DNA from: Thermanaerovibrio velox DSM 12556
Lineage (GTDB): Bacteria > Synergistota > Synergistia > Synergistales > Synergistaceae
Assembly: GCF_000237825.1 (NCBI RefSeq)
Contig: NZ_CM001377.1
Location: 1,816,839-1,880,838, forward strand
Direction of reading: 5' to 3'
DNA length: 64,000 bases
Shown piece by piece: positions 8,344-16,027 of the stretch (its first letter is position 1; every line of letters starts with the position of its first letter). Under the pieces are notes generated by a model. The model did no database searches, was not told the origin of the DNA, and saw only the letters and a list, made by a program, of their open reading frames with translations. A program made the translations under genes and the position numbers.

Positions 8344-8574
8344 CTACGCTCCCGGCACCGGGGCCACCCATATTCGAGAGGCCACCTGCCCTCCTAGGGC
8401 CAGCCGGGACCCTGCGGCATCAACCACCACGGAGAACCGGTCCCTGCGGACCAACCTCAGCCTCATCCCCGGGGAGATCCCCATCTCACCCAGCTTTTTA
8501 ACCTCCTGGGGCTCAAGCCGCACCCGCAAGACCGAAAGGACTTCCCCCTCTGATGCAGAGCTCAATGGGCACAT
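8344..8574 (-). CDS. feoA: FeoA domain protein
   Basis: 76 residues, a single FeoA domain: SVLRVRLEPQEVKKLGEMGI, SPGMRLRLVRRDRFSVVV, then AAGSRLALGGQVASRIWV. This is the second, tail-less FeoA of the operon, lying between the DtxR-like gene and the Cys-tailed FeoA. ATG 8574 is 6 nt after GGAGGGG, a better choice than the GTG further upstream. Tandem feoA copies before feoB are seen in other anaerobes. Confidence 0.88.
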   Translation of the reverse strand: MCPLSSASEGEVLSVLRVRLEPQEVKKLGEMGISPGMRLRLVRRDRFSVVVDAAGSRLALGGQVASRIWVAPVPGA

Positions 8575-8658
8575 GACAAACCCCTCCGTCGAACTAGATA
8601 TGAACTCCCGCACAAACGCCCCTCATAACCCTGGCTCACAGGTCCCGGCACCTCAACC

Positions 8659-9321
8659 TCAACGGATCGGCACCACCCATATGCACCGGGCCTCATCGGA
8701 CCGGAGCCCCACCCGGCGCCCCAACACCTCCACCTCCAGCGGGTCGTCCCCCCAGGATCTCCCCTTAAGCTCCACCTCCATCCCCGGGACCATCCCCATC
8801 TCAAGAAGGCGCTTCCTGAGGGCCCCCTCGGCGGTGATCCGGACCACCCGGCACCTCCTCCCATCGCCCCCAAGGCACATGGGATGAGGCAGCTCCATGG
8901 GGCTCTCAAGACGCCGTTTAAGCTCCATCGCCCAGGGCTCCCCCCGCCTTAACCCCTCGCATATGTAGTCCGACAGGGCAAAGAGCCTCATCTCCACCTG
9001 GTCATCTAAAAGGTGCTCCATCTCGCAGGCCACCTGCTGGGCCCTCTCACCGTGGACCCCAAGGAGCCGAAAGAAATGAGCGAGCTCCTGATGACGCCGG
9101 TAGATAGAAAGCGCCCTCTTCCGCCCCTCCTCGGTGAGGGAAGGGTTGCCGTACCTCTCGTGCTCCAGAAGCCCCTCGGCACAGAGCTTCTTAAGCACCG
9201 AAACCACAGTGCCCTTGGTGACCTCCAAGGCCCTTGCAAGCCCCGTCACGGAGGGCAGACGCCCCTCCATCTCCTCCAGGAACATCTCCTCCAGATAGTC
9301 CTCAGAACGCTTCGACGACAT
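8659..9321 (-). CDS. DtxR/MntR-family metal-dependent regulator
   Basis: About 220 residues. The N-terminal winged helix (SSKRSEDYLEEMFLEEMEGR, then VTGLARALEVTKGTVVSVL) is followed by the dimerisation/metal domain (HQELAHFFRLLGV, ACEMEHLLDD with the Glu/His ligand pattern). A C-terminal SH3/FeoA-like domain (RVVRITAEGALRKRLLEMGM) is present. Expected to sense Fe(II) or Mn(II) and repress the feo genes that follow. ATG 9321 has GGGGAG 8 nt upstream; longer in-frame starts would enter the promoter. First gene of the minus-strand operon regulator-feoA-feoA-feoB-HD-GYP. A small inverted repeat lies at its transcription start. Confidence 0.92.
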   Translation of the reverse strand: MSSKRSEDYLEEMFLEEMEGRLPSVTGLARALEVTKGTVVSVLKKLCAEGLLEHERYGNPSLTEEGRKRALSIYRRHQELAHFFRLLGVHGERAQQVACEMEHLLDDQVEMRLFALSDYICEGLRRGEPWAMELKRRLESPMELPHPMCLGGDGRRCRVVRITAEGALRKRLLEMGMVPGMEVELKGRSWGDDPLEVEVLGRRVGLRSDEARCIWVVPIR

Positions 9322-9345
9322 ACCCACTGCTCCCCGGGGCCAAGA

Positions 9346-9399
9346 TGTTTTGTTCATCAAACACACCGGGAGCATAAAACAACCGCCCCCGCAAGTCAA
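9346..9399 (-). promoter_or_regulatory. feo operon promoter with inverted repeat
   Basis: Minus strand: TTGACT (9399-9394), 17-nt spacer, TATGCT (9376-9371). Just downstream, at the likely transcript start, TGTTT (9346-9350) and AAACA (9359-9363) form an inverted repeat with an 8-nt centre, a candidate operator for the DtxR-like protein. The promoter is well supported; the operator is tentative. Confidence 0.6.
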
Positions 9400-9406
9400 G
9401 GGGGGC

Positions 9407-9435
9407 TTGATTTATGGCCCTTAAAGTACGATAAA
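9407..9435 (+). promoter_or_regulatory. Promoter of the YjfB-like small gene
   Basis: TTGATT (9407-9412), 17-nt spacer, GATAAA (9430-9435), 32 nt before the start codon and divergent from the feo promoter. Confidence 0.5.
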
Positions 9436-9466
9436 CTAATCGGTAAACCAAACGGAGGTGATGCCC

Positions 9467-9637
9467 ATGGAAACGGTCTCCGCAGTTCAGTCTCAGAAGG
9501 AGCTCATGACGGGGCTGAAGATCCAGTACGCGGCGGCGAACAAGATAATGAAGACCGCCGCGGATCTCCAGCAGGACATGCTCCAGAAGCTGTTGGGGAG
9601 CATGGGGATAGGCAACGGCGTGAACATTGAGGCCTAG
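9467..9637 (+). CDS. YjfB-like small putative motility protein
   Basis: 56 residues, METVSAVQSQKELMTGLKIQ at the start and KLLGSMGIGNGVNIEA at the end. Overall shape (short helical protein ending in a G-x-NI[DE] motif) resembles the YjfB 'putative motility protein' family; similarity is weak by eye. ATG 9467 is 6 nt after GGAGGTG; the ATG at 9461 is too close to it. It has its own promoter and a GC-rich stem after the stop. The function of the family is unknown. Confidence 0.6.
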   Translation: METVSAVQSQKELMTGLKIQYAAANKIMKTAADLQQDMLQKLLGSMGIGNGVNIEA

Positions 9638-9647
9638 GGGCTCCTCA

Positions 9648-9674
9648 GGGGGGCGGCCCGTGACCGCCCCCTCT
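9648..9674 (+). terminator. Weak terminator after the YjfB-like gene
   Basis: GGGGGCGG/CCGCCCCC stem with a short loop followed by CTCTTC; no long T run. Confidence 0.4.
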
Positions 9675-9719
9675 TCAGCCAGGGCGTGCGGATCACCAGC
9701 GGGAGGGCCTGGGAGGCTC

Positions 9720-10214
9720 ATGAGGATCCTGGTGCTTTTGAGCGCGATGCTGGCATTCTGCCCATCCCAGTGCATCGCCAAGGCTACGGATCGGCTCCCT
9801 GACGTGGAGCTCCTCCCCCTCTCATCGGGGGAAGCGCCGATGAGGCTCTCAAAGGCGTTTCAAGGGGACCTGGCGCTCATCGTCCTATTCTCCCCCGGGT
9901 GCCCCTCCTGCGAGGCCCAGATAAAAGGGGCGGAGGAGCTGCTGGAGAGGTTAGGTCCAAATCCCCCCTTCACGCTGGTGCCCATAGCCACCTCCTACTA
10001 CCCGGTGGGGTTCACCCAAGCGGTCTGGGACTCCTGGACCGTCAAGTCCAAAGGATACGCGGAAAAGGAAGAGGGGCTGTTCAAGCACCTCAAGGTCCGA
10101 AACGTACCGGTCCTCATCTGGGCCTCCAAGGACCTCGCCGTGAAGGGGATGCGCCGCTCACCCACGTCCCAGGGGGAGCTCCGCCAGGACCTCAAGAAGC
10201 TCACGGGGCTTTAG
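9720..10214 (+). CDS. Secreted thioredoxin-like (TlpA/AlkC-type) protein
   Basis: 164 residues. A signal peptide (MRILVLLSAMLAFCPSQCIA) precedes a thioredoxin-like fold with the CxxC motif FSPGCPSCEAQ near residue 60. A cis-Pro segment RNVPVLIWASKDL lies near residue 125. Probably a periplasmic thiol oxidoreductase or redox-active lipoprotein; the partner is unknown. ATG 9720 with GGGAGG 3 nt upstream fits the signal peptide; longer in-frame starts yield a Gly/Pro/Arg-rich leader of no merit. Followed by an excellent terminator. Confidence 0.8.
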   Translation: MRILVLLSAMLAFCPSQCIAKATDRLPDVELLPLSSGEAPMRLSKAFQGDLALIVLFSPGCPSCEAQIKGAEELLERLGPNPPFTLVPIATSYYPVGFTQAVWDSWTVKSKGYAEKEEGLFKHLKVRNVPVLIWASKDLAVKGMRRSPTSQGELRQDLKKLTGL

Positions 10215-10239
10215 CACCCGGGCCCCTTCCTTTCAAATG

Positions 10240-10269
10240 ACGGGCTCTTCCATGGAGCCCGTTTTTTTG
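10240..10269 (+). terminator. Intrinsic terminator
   Basis: ACGGGCTC-TTCCATG-GAGCCCGT followed by TTTTTT, 25 nt after the thioredoxin-like gene. Confidence 0.9.
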
Positions 10270-10321
10270 TTAATCTATCTGTCGCCATAAAAGGGACAAA
10301 GGCTTACAAGAGGAGGTTCCC

Positions 10322-10768
10322 ATGGATCAATTGGACTTGAACCTGCTGGAGGATCTCACCGCGGACGGCAGGGTGAGCTACGCGGAGCTGGGCCGCAAGT
10401 ACAACCTCACCAGGGTGAGCATAAAGGAGCGCATAGACCGGTTGAGGCAGGAGGGGATAATAGAGGGGTTCACCATCACCATAAACCCCGAGGCGGCGGG
10501 GAAACACGTATCCGCCTTCTTCGAGATCGACGTGGAACCCTTCTACCTTGACTCGGTGGCCCACGCCCTGGCGGAGAAGCCGGAGGTGGAAAACCTATAC
10601 CTCATGACCGGCTCGAGCACCCTCCACATGCACGCCCTCCTGAACGACATGGAGGACCTGGAGCGCTTCGTGCTGAACCACATCTACTCCCTCAAGGGCA
10701 TAAGCCGGGTGCAGACCCACCTGATACTCAAGCGCTACAAGAGCCGCAACGGGGGGCTTAGGCTTTAG
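10322..10768 (+). CDS. Lrp/AsnC-family transcriptional regulator
   Basis: 148 residues. The N-terminal HTH (DLNLLEDLTADGRVSYAELG, KYNLTRVSIKERIDRLRQEG) precedes an IIEGFTITINPEAAG linker. The RAM ligand-binding domain follows (VENLYLMTGSSTLHMHALL, ISRVQTHLILKRYKS). Family members sense amino acids and control their metabolism, which would suit an amino-acid fermenter. ATG 10322 follows AGAGGAGG. Monocistronic, between a terminator and a spacer; target unknown. Confidence 0.92.
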   Translation: MDQLDLNLLEDLTADGRVSYAELGRKYNLTRVSIKERIDRLRQEGIIEGFTITINPEAAGKHVSAFFEIDVEPFYLDSVAHALAEKPEVENLYLMTGSSTLHMHALLNDMEDLERFVLNHIYSLKGISRVQTHLILKRYKSRNGGLRL

Positions 10769-10954
10769 CCCAGGGCTAAGCCTGAAAACGCCCAAACCCT
10801 CTCAACGCGCCGCGGGGCACTGGCCCCCTTCGGGGGGATGAATAGGGATCAAAGGAGGGAGCGGGGGAAATCAAAGGCGAAGATCCCCATGAACGGACGC
10901 AAGCCATCCCGGGCGGTGTGAGACCATCACCGTTCGGCAGATGCCCTTAAGGAA

Positions 10955-10986
10955 GCCCGGTCCCTCCCCATGGGGAGGGACCGGGC
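10955..10986 (-). terminator. Perfect 32-bp palindrome, probable terminator
   Basis: Starts GCCCGGTCCCTCCCCA at 10955 and is fully self-complementary to 10986. It lies 12 nt beyond the stop of the CoADR-rhodanese gene on the minus strand. The following minus-strand bases (TTCCTTAAG) are only mildly T-rich, so termination is likely but not certain. 10769-10954 holds nothing else recognisable. Confidence 0.6.
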
Positions 10987-10997
10987 GGTTCAGCCCC

Positions 10998-12695
10998 CTA
11001 CTTCTTCAGCTCAAAGGGCCAGCCCAGCACGCCGCCCTCCAAGACCGCCAGGTCCTCAAACCCGTGCTTCCTGAGCACCGCCACGGCATCCCATCCCCTA
11101 AGGGATATCTTGCAGTACGGGACCACCTTACGCCCCCTTGGAACCTCCGCGATCCGCTTCTCCAGCTGCCCCAGGGGTATCTCCAGGATGCGGTCGAAGG
11201 GGAGCTGCCCTTGAACCTCCTTCTCCCCGGGACCCCGGACGTCCAGGAGGACCGCCCCCTCCTCCACAAGCTTGGCCAGCTCCGAGGGGCGCACGGTGTC
11301 CACCAGCCCATCAAGCCGGTTGCGGAGGTGGTTCGCCCCGTGGGTCATCACGTCCAGGGCGGAGGAGAACGGCGGTGCGTAGGCATGATCCATGTCCGCC
11401 AGCTCGTCCACCCTCATGCCCGAGTACACCGCACAGGCCAGCACGTCAAGCCGCTTGTCCGCCTGTCCGGTGCCGAAGACCTGCCCGCCTAGGACCCTTC
11501 GGGTCTTCCGGTCCGCCAGGATCCTCATCACCACCGTCCCAGAGCCCTTCATGAAGTGGGGCTTGTCGGACCCGGTCACCGTGACCCCCACGGGATCGAA
11601 ACCCGCCTGCCTGGCGGCCTCCTCGGAAAGCCCCGTACGACCCACCGTGTGGTCGAAAAACCGCATGATCGCAGTGCCTATGACCCCGTGGAACTCGCTG
11701 TTGAAGCCCGCTATGTTGTCCGCTATGACCCGGCCATGCCGGTTGGCGGTGGATCCCATGGGCTGTCTCACCGGGAGCCGGCTCACCCGGTTGTAGGTGT
11801 CGACGCAGTCGCCGCCGGCGTATATGAAAGGATCGCTGGTCCTCATGGACGCATCCACCTTGATGCCCCCAGCGGGACCGATCTCGAGCCCCGCGTCCTT
11901 GGCAAGCTGGACGTTGGGCCTTACCCCCACGCTCACCAGGGCCAGCTGGGCCTTTATAACCCCCTGGTCGGTCCTAACGCCGGACAGGACTCCGCAGTCT
12001 CCCTCGAAACCCTCCACCTTGCAGGAGGGGATGAACTCCACACCGTAGCTCCTTATGGCCTTGGCCAGCAGGGCCCCGAACTCCCCGTCCAGAAGCGCCG
12101 CCAGGGGGCGGTCCAAAAGCTCCACCACGGTGACCTTGATCCCCCTCTTGGCCATGGCCTCCGCCGCCTCAAGACCCACCAGCCCAGCTCCGACCACCAC
12201 CGCCTCCTTCACGTTGCCCCCGTCAAGGGCGGAACGGATCTCCAAGGCGTTCCTGGGGGTCCAAAGGGGACTCACCCCGTTCAGATCTATCCCGGGCAGG
12301 TCCGGGATCACCGGGGAAGCTCCAGCGGCGATCACAAGGTAATCGTAGGAGAGCTCCTGAGAGGCACCGGTCTCCACGTTTACCAGCGACACCGCCTTCC
12401 GGGACCGGTCTATGCCCGTGGCCATATGTCCGGTGAACACCTGGATCCCCTTCACGTTCCGGAAGAAGTTCACATCCCTTATGACCCCCGCTGGGGTTGA
12501 AAGGAGCTCCTTAAAATCCGGAACGGCCCCCTCAAGGAAGAAGGGCATCCCACACGCCGCATAGCTCAACGTGTCGGACTTTTCCACTATGGTTATCTCC
12601 CAGTCTGGCCTAAGACGCCTCAGCCTGGACGCCGCCTTTGCCCCACAGGCCACTCCGCCTATCACCAACACCTTCTTCACCCCAGTGTCGCTCAC
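10998..12695 (-). CDS. CoA-disulfide reductase / rhodanese fusion
   Basis: 565 residues. FAD/NAD(P)H pyridine-nucleotide disulfide oxidoreductase of the CoADR/Nox/persulfide-reductase group: GGVACGAKAASRLRR (FAD Rossmann), the single active-site Cys in TLSYAACGMPFF (about residue 48), VVVGAGLVGLEAAEAM (NAD site) and YAGGDCVD. A C-terminal rhodanese domain (about 460-565) carries Cys in VVPYCKISLRGWD. Such fusions (CoADR-Rhd, Npsr) reduce CoA persulfides, polysulfide or disulfides. GTG 12695 is 6 nt after GGGAGGTG. Monocistronic with a strong promoter and a CsoR/CstR-like operator. Confidence 0.93.
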   Translation of the reverse strand: MSDTGVKKVLVIGGVACGAKAASRLRRLRPDWEITIVEKSDTLSYAACGMPFFLEGAVPDFKELLSTPAGVIRDVNFFRNVKGIQVFTGHMATGIDRSRKAVSLVNVETGASQELSYDYLVIAAGASPVIPDLPGIDLNGVSPLWTPRNALEIRSALDGGNVKEAVVVGAGLVGLEAAEAMAKRGIKVTVVELLDRPLAALLDGEFGALLAKAIRSYGVEFIPSCKVEGFEGDCGVLSGVRTDQGVIKAQLALVSVGVRPNVQLAKDAGLEIGPAGGIKVDASMRTSDPFIYAGGDCVDTYNRVSRLPVRQPMGSTANRHGRVIADNIAGFNSEFHGVIGTAIMRFFDHTVGRTGLSEEAARQAGFDPVGVTVTGSDKPHFMKGSGTVVMRILADRKTRRVLGGQVFGTGQADKRLDVLACAVYSGMRVDELADMDHAYAPPFSSALDVMTHGANHLRNRLDGLVDTVRPSELAKLVEEGAVLLDVRGPGEKEVQGQLPFDRILEIPLGQLEKRIAEVPRGRKVVPYCKISLRGWDAVAVLRKHGFEDLAVLEGGVLGWPFELKK

Positions 12696-12743
12696 TCAGA
12701 ACACCTCCCCTAGCCTTACACCCCAGAAGCACAGGACACGCCT

Positions 12744-12763
12744 GCATACCCCAAGGGGTATGC
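12744..12763 (-). promoter_or_regulatory. CsoR/CstR-type operator
   Basis: GCATACCCCAAGGGGTATGC: two perfect 9-bp arms around a 2-nt centre. The ATACCC..GGGTAT pattern is that of CsoR-family operators, including the persulfide sensor CstR that controls rhodanese and persulfide genes. It lies at about +4 to +23 of the transcript for the CoADR-rhodanese gene. The sequence is certain; the regulator is inferred. Confidence 0.65.
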
Positions 12764-12773
12764 CAACGAGAAG

Positions 12774-12802
12774 ATAATAAGACCTAGGCTGAGGGATGTA
12801 AA
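12774..12802 (-). promoter_or_regulatory. Promoter of the CoADR-rhodanese gene
   Basis: Minus strand TTTACA (12802-12797), 17-nt spacer, TATTAT (12779-12774). Confidence 0.7.
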
Positions 12803-12843
12803 GGGGATCAACTGAAGCTCCAAGGCACCACCGGAAAACAACG

Positions 12844-12868
12844 AAGGCCCGGGGGAGCACCGGGCCTT
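12844..12868 (-). terminator. rbr: Terminator after rubrerythrin
   Basis: AAGGCCCGG/CCGGGCCTT stem; on the minus strand it is followed by CGTTGTTTTCC. About 60 nt past the rubrerythrin stop. Confidence 0.7.
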
Positions 12869-12930
12869 CCGCAAGCCGCAATAGGCGAGGAAGCCAATAG
12901 GGCCTGTTAATCAGACCGTAATATCTCCGC

Positions 12931-13422
12931 CTAAACCATCTTGTAGGCTCCGGACTTGGAGTGGCATATGGGACACTCCGCCGGGGCCTCCTTGCCCTTG
13001 TGAACGTGGCCGCAGACGGTGCAGACGAAGAACTCGTCACCGTCGTCGGTGCCGAGCTTTTCCAGCACCTCCTGGAAGAGCTTGGCGTGGACCTTCTCCG
13101 CCTCGTTGGCGTAGGTGAAGGTCCTAACCGCCTCGTCGTTCCCCTCCGCCTTGGCGTCCTCTATGAAGGGTGGGTACATCTGGGTGTACTCGTAGGTCTC
13201 ACCCCCAACCGCGGCCTTGAGGTTCGCCGCGGTGTCCCCAATGCCCCCCGCGGCCTTGAGATGCCCGTGGGCGTGTATGGTCTCCGCCTCCGCGGCGGCA
13301 AGGAACATCTTGGCCGCCAAACGGTGCCCCTCCTTCTCCGCCACCTTGGCAAAGGCCAGGTACTTGCGGTTCGCCTGGGACTCCCCCGCAAACGCGCTCA
13401 TGAGATTATCGTGGGTCTTCAT
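12931..13422 (-). CDS. rbr: Rubrerythrin
   Basis: 163 residues. The four-helix di-iron domain shows FAGESQANRKYLAFA, AAEAETIHAHGHLKA and ANEAEKVHAKLF (carboxylate/His ligands). A rubredoxin-like C-terminus has VCTVCGHVHKG and CPICHSKSGAYK (two CxxC knuckles for one Fe). It acts as an NADH-linked peroxide reductase in anaerobes. ATG 13422 is 9 nt after AGGAGG; an ATG three codons earlier abuts the Shine-Dalgarno. Monocistronic with its own strong promoter and terminator. Confidence 0.96.
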   Translation of the reverse strand: MKTHDNLMSAFAGESQANRKYLAFAKVAEKEGHRLAAKMFLAAAEAETIHAHGHLKAAGGIGDTAANLKAAVGGETYEYTQMYPPFIEDAKAEGNDEAVRTFTYANEAEKVHAKLFQEVLEKLGTDDGDEFFVCTVCGHVHKGKEAPAECPICHSKSGAYKMV

Positions 13423-13517
13423 TCCTTCCATCCTCCTCCTCTTCTCCTCAACTCGAACTGCCCATCCCATTCTACCCCATGCCAGGCTGGGGGGACAGGC
13501 CAAATTGAAACGGTTTT

Positions 13518-13546
13518 TATTTACACCAACTGCCCAGGCCTGTCAA
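13518..13546 (-). promoter_or_regulatory. Rubrerythrin promoter
   Basis: Minus strand TTGACA (13546-13541), 17-nt spacer, TAAATA (13523-13518), about 95 nt upstream of the start. Confidence 0.7.
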
Positions 13547-13559
13547 GCCCCCTAAAAAA

Positions 13560-13594
13560 CCCTAAAAAGGCAGGGGGGCCCTGAGGCCCCCCTC
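13560..13594 (-). terminator. Terminator after the GH5 gene
   Basis: Minus strand GGGGGCC-TCAG-GGCCCCC followed by TGCCTTTTT, 35 nt past the stop. Confidence 0.8.
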
Positions 13595-13628
13595 GATCGC
13601 ACTGCCCATCCGTACCGGAGCTAACCGG

Positions 13629-14882
13629 CTAATTCCTCCTAAACTCCCCTCTTATCACGTCGAAGATCCGATTGTCCCTCCTTGGAGGATTGGGCTTAAG
13701 ACCCTTTTCCACCGCCTTCCAGTAGGCCTCCCCAAGCCCCCCGGGACCTATCTCATAGTCCATGCCGTCCCACCGGTCCTCCCGGAAGGCGTAGAAGGCC
13801 CAGTGGACCTTCCAGCGGTTCATGAGGGAGATCAGATCCTTAAAGTACCTTTCCGCCCCGGGGTTCCTCCTGTAGCAGCCGAACTCCGCCACCACTATCC
13901 TGTTCGGAGCTATTCGGTTGTCCCCGGCCCAGCGGAGGAAGGGGGCGAAGTACTCCTGGATCCTGCCTCGATCCCACCTCTCGATCCCGCCGCCATAAGG
14001 GACCTCACCGGGGTAGGAAAAGCCCCTCCGCTCCTTGAAGTTCCGGTGGCTGGTGAACTCATAGGGCTCGTACATGTGAACCGCATATAGCACCTTCCGG
14101 TCCTCAAGCCCTGCGGGCCAATAGGTAAAGGCATCGGGCCTGGCAAACCACCCGGAATCCACCATTATGGGGGTGTCCTTGTCCACCTCCCTTATGGCGG
14201 CTATCACCCCACGGTAAAACTCAAAGAGATCCGCGGCGGTTCCCCGGTGCTTCCGGTACCAAGCCCTGTACTCCTCCACCGAGGCGGTCTCCTGAAGGCC
14301 GGTCCGGAACTCCGGCACCGGCTCGTTTATTATGTTGTACCCCACCACCGCGGGGTTGCCCTTCAACTCCATTGCCAGGTCCCTCCAAAAGGCCTCCGCC
14401 TGAGCCCAATAGGCCCTGTCCCTCCAAAGCCTCACGTCCCTCTTGCCCCGGTTGTTCTGAGCCCAGCGGCTGCCCGGGAGGGTAAGGGGGGCTATGACCA
14501 CCTTCATCCCCCTCTCGTGGGCCCAGCCCAGCACCCGCTTGAGCTTCTCGAGATCCCGCCGGGACAGCCCGCCGTAACGGTCCGCGTCCTTCAACAGGAA
14601 ATCCCGACCCTCTCCGTCCCACTTGTCATAGGCCAACCTGACCCAATCAACCCCCAGGGCCTTGGCGGCGTCAAACCACTCCTCCGTGGGCTCATGGTTG
14701 AAGAAGTTGGTCCCCTTCCTCTGGACATCCCAAAAGGATATCTTGTCCTCCCCCCATGCGACACCGCAAAGGACGCCCCCGGGAAGCCAAAGCAAAAACC
14801 CCAGGAAGCACAAGATCCAAGACATCCTGACAAACCTCAAGGGCATCAACCACCAACCCCGATCCCTGAAGGCCATACCCAT
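13629..14882 (-). CDS. Secreted glycoside hydrolase family 5 enzyme
   Basis: 417 residues. A hydrophobic export segment (SWILCFLGFLLWLPGGVLCG, about 21-40) precedes a TIM-barrel with the GH5 catalytic pair: acid/base Glu near 187 in GYNIINEPVPEF and nucleophile Glu near 333 in IVVAEFGCYR. His in YAVHMYEPYEF is the usual third signature. Family activities are endo-beta-glucanases, mannanases and related enzymes; the substrate cannot be told, and with no other carbohydrate genes around it may act on the cell's own glycans. ATG 14882 follows GGAGGTG by 7 nt. Monocistronic. Confidence 0.88.
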   Translation of the reverse strand: MGMAFRDRGWWLMPLRFVRMSWILCFLGFLLWLPGGVLCGVAWGEDKISFWDVQRKGTNFFNHEPTEEWFDAAKALGVDWVRLAYDKWDGEGRDFLLKDADRYGGLSRRDLEKLKRVLGWAHERGMKVVIAPLTLPGSRWAQNNRGKRDVRLWRDRAYWAQAEAFWRDLAMELKGNPAVVGYNIINEPVPEFRTGLQETASVEEYRAWYRKHRGTAADLFEFYRGVIAAIREVDKDTPIMVDSGWFARPDAFTYWPAGLEDRKVLYAVHMYEPYEFTSHRNFKERRGFSYPGEVPYGGGIERWDRGRIQEYFAPFLRWAGDNRIAPNRIVVAEFGCYRRNPGAERYFKDLISLMNRWKVHWAFYAFREDRWDGMDYEIGPGGLGEAYWKAVEKGLKPNPPRRDNRIFDVIRGEFRRN

Positions 14883-15515
14883 CTAGCACCACCTCCCACA
14901 TGTCCTGTGCCTCTACCGCCGTTTCACATCCCAAGCAAAGCCTTCAAAGGATCCCACAAGGCCCAGGGGACAGAACCACCATGGGCCCCTGGGAAAAGGG
15001 CCCATGGAATTTAAGATAAAACCCCTCATCAGCCCCAAAGGACCGATTGGGATTATATATTTCATCTTTCATTCGGCTTGATCGCCGGTTACCCCGTGCT
15101 TCCTGCCGCTCCCCACCAAACGCTGTGGGGCTCTTCCAAGCTACCGTTTACCAAAGCTTCCCCGCCGTTCATCTAAAACCCGCGGACGGGGAAAGGTTCT
15201 ACGTGACCACCGGTCTCAACCATTAACCCCTTTCATCCTGCAACCGCACACACCATTCCCCCACAAGGGCCCCAAGGATCCCCCATGCGGACCGGATCCA
15301 GAGGTCTACGCCATGGGCACCGGCGTCTCTCCCCCATGGGCATCCACCGTGGGACCCCAACAGAGACCATCCCGGGACATCGATGGGGGTGACAAACCTC
15401 CACCGCCGAAACGGCCCCCCGCGGGGGCAAGGCCCGCAAGACCTGCCTAAGTCCTGCTCAAACACCCAAGGCAGCTCAACGCCCGGCGGCGAATCCAAAA
15501 GCCACGACTGCGGAG
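14883..15515. other. Gene-free spacer with stem-loops
   Basis: No convincing gene. Contains an inverted repeat CCATGGGCCC/GGGCCCATGG (14979-15008) and, at 15085-15210, several nested GC stems (for example TTCCCCG..CGGGGAA and CCCCAC/GTGGGG) that could be a structured leader on either strand. A TATAAT-like box on the minus strand lies at 15051-15058. No known riboswitch could be recognised. Confidence 0.4.
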
Positions 15516-15896
15516 CTATTTCTTCTTGAAGAGGATTGGCTTCTTGTCCTTGTTCTTATCCTTCTCCTTACCTTTTTCCAACACCTTCTTCAGCTTGTTG
15601 AGCTCCGCCCGGGAAAGCCCCTGGGAACCGCAGGTCCCCTCAACTCTCCCCATGACCTCCCCGTCATCCCCGCAGGGCCCCAGGTGATCCGCCATGGCGG
15701 CCCCACCGCTCACGCTGCCGGAAAGTCCCGGGGACGAGAACACGCCATCAAAGGCCCAAAGCCCCCCGAAGGCCCCGCTGAAGACAAGGCTCAAGGACCA
15801 TACACCCAGGCCCCAAAGGACGGGACGAAGCCATGCGAGCTGCAAAAACCGCCCTTCTCTGGTCTTGGAGCGCAAGAAACCCAACTTCAATGACAC
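15516..15896 (-). CDS. Hypothetical exported protein with Lys-rich tail
   Basis: 126 residues, not recognised. One hydrophobic stretch (VLWGLGVWSLSLVFSGAFGG, about residues 26-45) could be a signal peptide or anchor. A Gly/Ser/Cys segment follows, then a strongly basic C-terminus (KLKKVLEKGKEKDKNKDKK). GTG 15896 has AAGGGGG 9 nt upstream. No neighbours in operon. The basic tail argues for binding polyanions; the frame could be spurious. Confidence 0.5.
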   Translation of the reverse strand: MSLKLGFLRSKTREGRFLQLAWLRPVLWGLGVWSLSLVFSGAFGGLWAFDGVFSSPGLSGSVSGGAAMADHLGPCGDDGEVMGRVEGTCGSQGLSRAELNKLKKVLEKGKEKDKNKDKKPILFKKK

Positions 15897-16027
15897 TTCA
15901 AAATCCCCCTTCCCACATTTGGGCCCCAGGATTTAGTTTAATTTTAATTTTGGATAGACCGTAGGGGCCAGTGGGAAATTATATGGCATTTACGGATGAA
16001 TTGCCATATGTGATTTGAATTTAAGGG

